Below the pieces are notes generated by a model. It had not been told where the DNA came from and ran no database searches. It was given only the letters and a program-made list of their open reading frames with translations. This document shows, in pieces, positions 3,546 through 5,454 of a stretch of 5,454 nucleotides of DNA. The translations under genes were made by a program, and so were the position numbers. The stretch spans positions 1-5,454 of the forward strand of contig CANDCW010000122.1 of assembly GCA_947383275.1 (NCBI GenBank). The letters run 5' to 3'. Positions within the stretch are counted from its first letter, which is position 1, and each line of letters starts with the position of its first letter. This stretch comes from an uncultured Bacillota bacterium. Lineage in GTDB: Bacteria; Bacillota; Clostridia; Oscillospirales; Oscillospiraceae.

Positions 3546-4796
3546 ATGAAAAAGAAGAGTCTTGCGGCTATGCTCATGGCGGGCGCCATGTGCCTCAGCC
3601 TGTTGGCCAGCTGCGCCAGCGACCCCGGCAGCACCGGCAGCCCCGCTCCCTCTCAGGCGCCCAGCCAGGGCACCCAGGAGTCCCAGCCCGCCGGGGAGCC
3701 CAGCCAGGGCAGCGAGCCCTCTGCCACCGGCGCCAGCGGCACCTTTAAGCTGGGCGGCATCGGCCCCCTGACCGGGGAGAACGCCATCTACGGCAAGGCC
3801 GCCATGAACGGCGCCCAGATCGCCGTGGACGAGATCAACGCCATGGGCGGCGATGTCAAGCTTGAGTTTGATCCCCAGGACGACGTGGGCGATCCCGAGA
3901 CCGCCCTGAACGCCTACAACAACCTGCTGGACGACGGGATGCAGGTGCTGGTGGGCACCGTCACCACCGGACCGGCCATCACCGTGTCCGCCCAGGCCAG
4001 GCAGGACCGGGTGTTCGCCATGACCCCCTCCGCCTCCTCCACCGACGTGACCGCCGGCAAGGACAATATGTTCCAGGTCTGCTTCACCGACCCCAACCAG
4101 GGCATCACCTCCGCCGATTACATCGCCGAGAATCTGCCCGATGCCAAGGTGGCCATCATCTACCGCAATGACGACGCCTACTCTCAGGGCATCCGGGACA
4201 CCTTCGTGGCCGAGTACACCGGCAAGGGCAAGGAAGTGGTGAACGAGGGCACCTTTACCAAGGACACCCAGACCGACTTCTCCGTCCAGCTCACCGCCGC
4301 CAAGAACGCCGGCGCCGACCTGATCTTCCTGCCTATCTACTATCAGCCCGCCTCCGTCATTCTGGCCCAGGCCAAGGCTATGAACTATGCCCCCACCTTC
4401 TTCGGCGTGGACGGCATGGACGGCATCCTGACCATGGAGGGTTTTGACACCTCCCTGGCCGAGGGCGTTATGCTCATGACCCCCTTCAACGCCTGGGGTA
4501 CCGATGAGCTGACCAAGAGCTTTGTGACCAAGTACGAGGACACCTATGGCGAGACCCCCAACCAGTTCGCCGCCGACGGCTATGACGCGGTGTACGCCAT
4601 CTACACGGCCCTCAACGCCGCGGGCTGCACCGGCGACATGAGCGCCGCCGAGATCTGCGAGGCCCTGGTGGCGGTCATGCCCACCATCGGCGTGGACGGC
4701 CTCACCGGCACCGGCATGACCTGGAGCTCCAACGGCGAGGTCGCCAAGGCCCCCGTGGTCGTGACCATTCAGGGCGGCATCTACGTGACACAGTAA
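3546..4796 (+). CDS. livK: Branched-chain amino acid-type ABC transporter substrate-binding lipoprotein
   Basis: 416 residues. The start MKKKSLAAMLMAGAMCLSLL with lipobox LASC gives lipidated Cys23, so the mature protein is anchored to the outer face of the membrane. Residues 24-65 form a flexible linker rich in Ser, Pro, Gln and Gly. From 66 onward it is a type I periplasmic-binding fold (Leu/Ile/Val-binding family): LGGIGPLTGENAIYG (69-83), VGTVTTGPA (136-144), TPSASSTDVT (160-169) with the Ser/Thr usually holding the amino acid carboxyl and amino groups, YRNDDAYSQG (206-215), FAADGYDAVY (341-350) and GVDGLTGTG (382-390). It hands the ligand to the permease encoded next. The true ligand could be another amino acid or a small amide, since this family is broad. 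The ribosome site AGGAGG is within 10 bases of the ATG. GC-rich codon use is uniform, unlike the SDR gene. Confidence 0.93.
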   Translation: MKKKSLAAMLMAGAMCLSLLASCASDPGSTGSPAPSQAPSQGTQESQPAGEPSQGSEPSATGASGTFKLGGIGPLTGENAIYGKAAMNGAQIAVDEINAMGGDVKLEFDPQDDVGDPETALNAYNNLLDDGMQVLVGTVTTGPAITVSAQARQDRVFAMTPSASSTDVTAGKDNMFQVCFTDPNQGITSADYIAENLPDAKVAIIYRNDDAYSQGIRDTFVAEYTGKGKEVVNEGTFTKDTQTDFSVQLTAAKNAGADLIFLPIYYQPASVILAQAKAMNYAPTFFGVDGMDGILTMEGFDTSLAEGVMLMTPFNAWGTDELTKSFVTKYEDTYGETPNQFAADGYDAVYAIYTALNAAGCTGDMSAAEICEALVAVMPTIGVDGLTGTGMTWSSNGEVAKAPVVVTIQGGIYVTQ

Positions 4797-4819
4797 GGCC
4801 CAAAAAACGGCGCAAAGGG

Positions 4820-4852
4820 GCGGGCTGCCGGGAGGCTCTCCCGGCAGCCCGC
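4820..4852 (+). other. Perfect 15-bp stem-loop after livK
   Basis: GCGGGCTGCCGGGAG (4820-4834) is perfectly complementary to CTCCCGGCAGCCCGC (4838-4852), with a 3-base loop. CTGTTCTATGG follows rather than a U-tract, so on its own it is a poor terminator. At the 3' end of a binding-protein gene such a stem commonly blocks exonucleases and stabilises the upstream message. Confidence 0.8.
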
Positions 4853-4857
4853 CTGTT

Positions 4858-4907
4858 CTATGGTGGAAACGGAGGTACGGCTTCCCGCGCCCCCGTTTTT
4901 GCCATAG
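4858..4907 (+). terminator. Second structure between livK and livH, possible partial terminator
   Basis: CTATGG-TGG-AAACGG (4858-4872) can pair with CCGTTT-TTG-CCATAG (4893-4907) through 12 Watson-Crick and 3 G-U pairs around a 20-base loop. The inner part alone, AAACGGAGG (4867-4875) against CCCCCGTTT (4890-4898), followed by TT, looks like an intrinsic terminator. Its 3' arm CCGTTTTT (4893-4900) can also pair with AAAAACGG at 4803-4810, just after the livK stop. Partial termination here would give less livH than livK mRNA. Confidence 0.5.
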
Positions 4908-4939
4908 TGAGAAATGAGACAAGAAAGAGAGGAGCGTCT

Positions 4940-5454
4940 ATGGAATTTCTTTCCTATCTGATCAGCGGCATCAGCCTGGGGAGCGTATACGCCATCATCG
5001 CCCTGGGCTACACCATGGTGTACGGCATCGCCAAAATGCTGAACTTCGCCCATGGCGATGTCATCATGGTGGGCGGCTATATCTCCTTCTGCGCTACATC
5101 CTATCTGGAGCTGCCCGCCTGGCTGTCCTTGCTGCTGGCCATGGCGGTGTGCACCGCACTGGGCGTCGTCATCGAGGGGCTGGCCTATAAACCCCTGCGG
5201 CAGGCCACCTCCCTGGCGGTGCTCATCACCGCCATCGGCGTGAGCTACTTCCTGCAAAACGCCGCCCTGCTCATCTGGGGCGCGTCCCCCAAAGGGTTCA
5301 CCCCCCTCATCCCCGCCGTCAATTCCAAAGGGGAGCCCAACGCCCTACGGCTGTTCGACGGGCAGTTGTCCGTCTCTTACATCTCCCTGCTCACCATGGC
5401 GGCCTGCATCGTCATCATGGTGGCCCTGACCTTCTTCACCGGCCAGACCAAACT
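4940..5454 (+). CDS. livH: Branched-chain amino acid ABC transporter permease, N-terminal part
   Basis: 171 residues are visible; the gene runs off the right edge (E. coli LivH has about 308). The hallmark segment of LivH is complete: LGSVYAIIALGYTMVYGI (13-30), MLNFAHGDVIMVGGY (33-47) and IEGLAYKPLR (78-87) followed by SLAVLITAIGVSYFLQN (91-107). Hydrophobic segments near 8-30, 60-80, 92-113 and 145-167 are membrane helices. It forms the inner-membrane channel with a LivM partner, expected just downstream together with the LivG and LivF ATPases. The start ATG follows AGAGGAG by 5 bases. It shares the livK promoter, since the 143-base gap holds RNA structures but no good promoter. Confidence 0.93.
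   Translation, partial: MEFLSYLISGISLGSVYAIIALGYTMVYGIAKMLNFAHGDVIMVGGYISFCATSYLELPAWLSLLLAMAVCTALGVVIEGLAYKPLRQATSLAVLITAIGVSYFLQNAALLIWGASPKGFTPLIPAVNSKGEPNALRLFDGQLSVSYISLLTMAACIVIMVALTFFTGQTK

Noticed and set aside
3525..4922. 465-codon open frame on the minus strand opposite livK
   Set aside because: Its translation is a low-complexity run of Gly, His, Val and Ala, as expected from the complement of a GC-rich gene with strong third-position bias. The plus-strand livK protein is unmistakable.

Overview
The window looks like the chromosome of a GC-rich gut Firmicute of the Clostridia (Oscillospiraceae, Flavonifractor/Intestinimonas-like). The reasons are strong AGGAGG ribosome sites, consensus TTGACA/TATAAT promoters, GC-rich codon use in the core genes, and a leftward cluster of the accessory proteins usual in clostridial integrative and conjugative elements (ICEs). 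This taxonomic call is inference from style and family membership, not from a search.

Left part (1-about 2110, all minus strand): the end of a conjugative or mobilizable element. Read in the direction of transcription it holds an uncharacterised 237-residue protein, a protein with two ribbon-helix-helix (RHH) modules, and the N-terminal 180 residues of a DUF3991/TOPRIM-type protein that runs off the left edge. Each gene is separated from the next by an intrinsic-terminator-like hairpin. Two of the hairpins share the same 10-base tail (TTTTCGTTTC on the minus strand) and sit directly upstream of a ribosome binding site. This suggests expression through controlled read-through. The DUF3991 gene has no AUG at its expected start: an ATT codon follows a 12-base perfect match to the 16S rRNA tail.

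Middle (about 2110-2640): an AT-rich spacer, a strong UUCG-loop terminator, a tRNA-Val(GAC) gene on the minus strand with encoded CCA and a perfect consensus promoter, and a divergent plus-strand promoter whose -35 box overlaps that of the tRNA. The 5' leader created by the plus-strand promoter consists mostly of a 160-170 bp segment with imperfect terminal inverted repeats, probably a MITE-like repeat.

Right part (2639-5454, plus strand): a short-chain dehydrogenase/reductase (SDR) resembling the elongation factor P 5-aminopentanone reductase YmfI, followed by its neighbour, the start of a branched-chain amino acid ABC transporter operon. The operon has its own perfect consensus promoter, a lipoprotein substrate-binding protein (livK-like) and the first 171 residues of a membrane permease (livH-like). 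The 143-base gap between the two transporter genes contains two strong RNA structures, the second terminator-like, which could set a higher level of binding protein than permease.

No CRISPR array, rRNA, integrase or complete insertion sequence is visible. The most unusual material is in the minus-strand element: the leader hairpins with a shared tail, the non-AUG start with an extended Shine-Dalgarno, the internal start in the RHH gene, and the uncharacterised first gene.
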